DNA from: Flavobacterium psychrophilum
GTDB lineage: Bacteria > Bacteroidota > Bacteroidia > Flavobacteriales > Flavobacteriaceae
Length of the DNA: 6,654 bases
Direction of reading: 5' to 3'
NCBI GenBank assembly: GCA_945897545.1
Contig: CAMDGJ010000154.1
Coordinates: forward strand, 1-6,654
The translations under genes and the position numbers were made by a program. The notes beneath the pieces are model-generated. The model did not search any database and had not been told where the DNA came from. It was given only the letters and a program-made list of their open reading frames with translations. This document shows positions 6,092 through 6,654 of this stretch, piece after piece (position 1 is the stretch's first letter; each line of letters begins with the position of its first letter).

Positions 6092-6654
6092 TTATCTGAT
6101 AGTATTATTCTCTATCAAATCGATATATAAATTGATGGAATCTTTCAGCTCTTTTCGAGGCGTGATGAAATCCAAAAAACCGTGTTCCAATACAAATTCA
6201 GCAGTCTGAAAACCTTCTGGCAAATCTTTTCCAGTAGTGTCTTTTACAACTCTAGGTCCTGCAAAACCTATTAATGCACCAGGCTCAGAGATGTTGATAT
6301 CGCCAAGCATTGCATAAGATGCCGTTGTTCCTCCGGTAGTAGGATCTGTGCACAACGAAATATATGGAATTTTTGAATCAGCTAATTGAGCGAGCTTTAC
6401 TGAAGTTTTTGCCAGTTGCATCAACGAATAGGCAGCTTCCATCATTCTGGCGCCACCTGATTTCGAAATCATTACAAAAGGAATGTTGTTTTTGATAGAA
6501 TGGTCTATTCCACGGCAAATTTTTTCGCCCACAACTGCACCCATTGAACCACCAATAAACGCAAAATCCATACAGCAAACCACCAAGTCTTTTCCTTTTG
6601 ATTTTCCAACACCTGTTCGAACTGCATCATTCAATTTAGTTTTGGACATAGTGT
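6092..6654 (-). CDS. accD: Acetyl-CoA carboxylase carboxyltransferase subunit beta, C-terminal part (cut by right edge)
   Basis: AccD pairs with AccA in the carboxyltransferase that moves CO2 from biotin to acetyl-CoA, giving malonyl-CoA, the committed step of fatty-acid synthesis in the cytoplasm. The window shows about 187 C-terminal codons of a protein usually near 285 residues; the N-terminal part lies beyond the edge. Counting from the first visible Met (codon at 6649), the crotonase-fold core includes [13 protein letters not shown] (31-43), SGGARMMEA (64-72), [11 protein letters not shown] (101-111) and [19 protein letters not shown] (116-134), all closely matching AccD; the paired glycines build the oxyanion holes for CoA thioesters. 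That Met is internal, because the frame stays open to the edge with a Thr codon before it. The C-terminus ends ENNTIR shortly after the conserved [11 protein letters not shown]. Two terminators follow, so it is not in the peptidase operon. Confidence 0.96.
   Translation of the reverse strand, partial: TMSKTKLNDAVRTGVGKSKGKDLVVCCMDFAFIGGSMGAVVGEKICRGIDHSIKNNIPFVMISKSGGARMMEAAYSLMQLAKTSVKLAQLADSKIPYISLCTDPTTGGTTASYAMLGDINISEPGALIGFAGPRVVKDTTGKDLPEGFQTAEFVLEHGFLDFITPRKELKDSINLYIDLIENNTIR

Noticed and set aside
6378..6578. Open minus-strand frame of 66 codons inside accD
   Set aside because: It overlaps the highly conserved accD core in another frame.
6647..6649. ATG at 6649 as the start of accD
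   Set aside because: The frame continues open to the window edge, and known AccD proteins have about 100 more residues before this point.
1..6654. CRISPR array, tRNA, rRNA, riboswitch, toxin-antitoxin or defence genes
   Set aside because: No spaced direct repeats, cloverleaf-like segments or recognisable proteins of these kinds were seen on either strand.

Overview
The window reads as chromosomal DNA from a member of the Bacteroidota, most likely Flavobacteriaceae and close to Flavobacterium. The evidence is AT-rich sequence (especially between genes), no Shine-Dalgarno sequences but A/T-rich leaders before start codons, an AccD of flavobacterial type, and a dipeptidyl peptidase IV/POT transporter gene set familiar from this group. 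This placement comes from remembered family features, not from a search.

Layout, left to right: (1) 1-133, the last 43 codons of a plus-strand gene entering from the left, probably a DDE transposase, with a possible IS end just after it; (2) a perfect 16-bp inverted repeat at 172-204, serving as a terminator between convergent genes; (3) 221-1879 (-), a POT-family transporter with an unusual TM7 and a long TM7-TM8 loop (here POT1); (4) a terminator-like hairpin at 1902-1930, only 22 nt before the POT1 start; (5) 1960-3636 (-), a second POT transporter with canonical motifs (POT2); (6) 3661-5835 (-), a secreted dipeptidyl peptidase IV (family S9B); (7) a 256-bp intergenic region with a near-perfect 18-bp palindrome and two terminators; (8) 6092-6654 (-), the C-terminal two thirds of accD, cut by the right edge.

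The three central genes are read leftward in the order peptidase, POT2, POT1. Together they suggest a peptide-scavenging module: the exported peptidase releases X-Pro/X-Ala dipeptides in the periplasm, and proton-coupled transporters in the inner membrane import them. The peptidase and POT2 are 24 nt apart and are surely co-transcribed. POT1 lies behind a hairpin and may be expressed separately or at a lower level. accD (fatty-acid synthesis) is a separate transcription unit closed by its own terminators.

I found no RNA gene, CRISPR array or defence system, and no clearly new system. The most distinctive points are the paired loss in POT1 of the TM1 arginine and TM7 glutamate that form a gate salt bridge in characterised POT transporters, the hairpin just before POT1, and the palindrome upstream of the peptidase.
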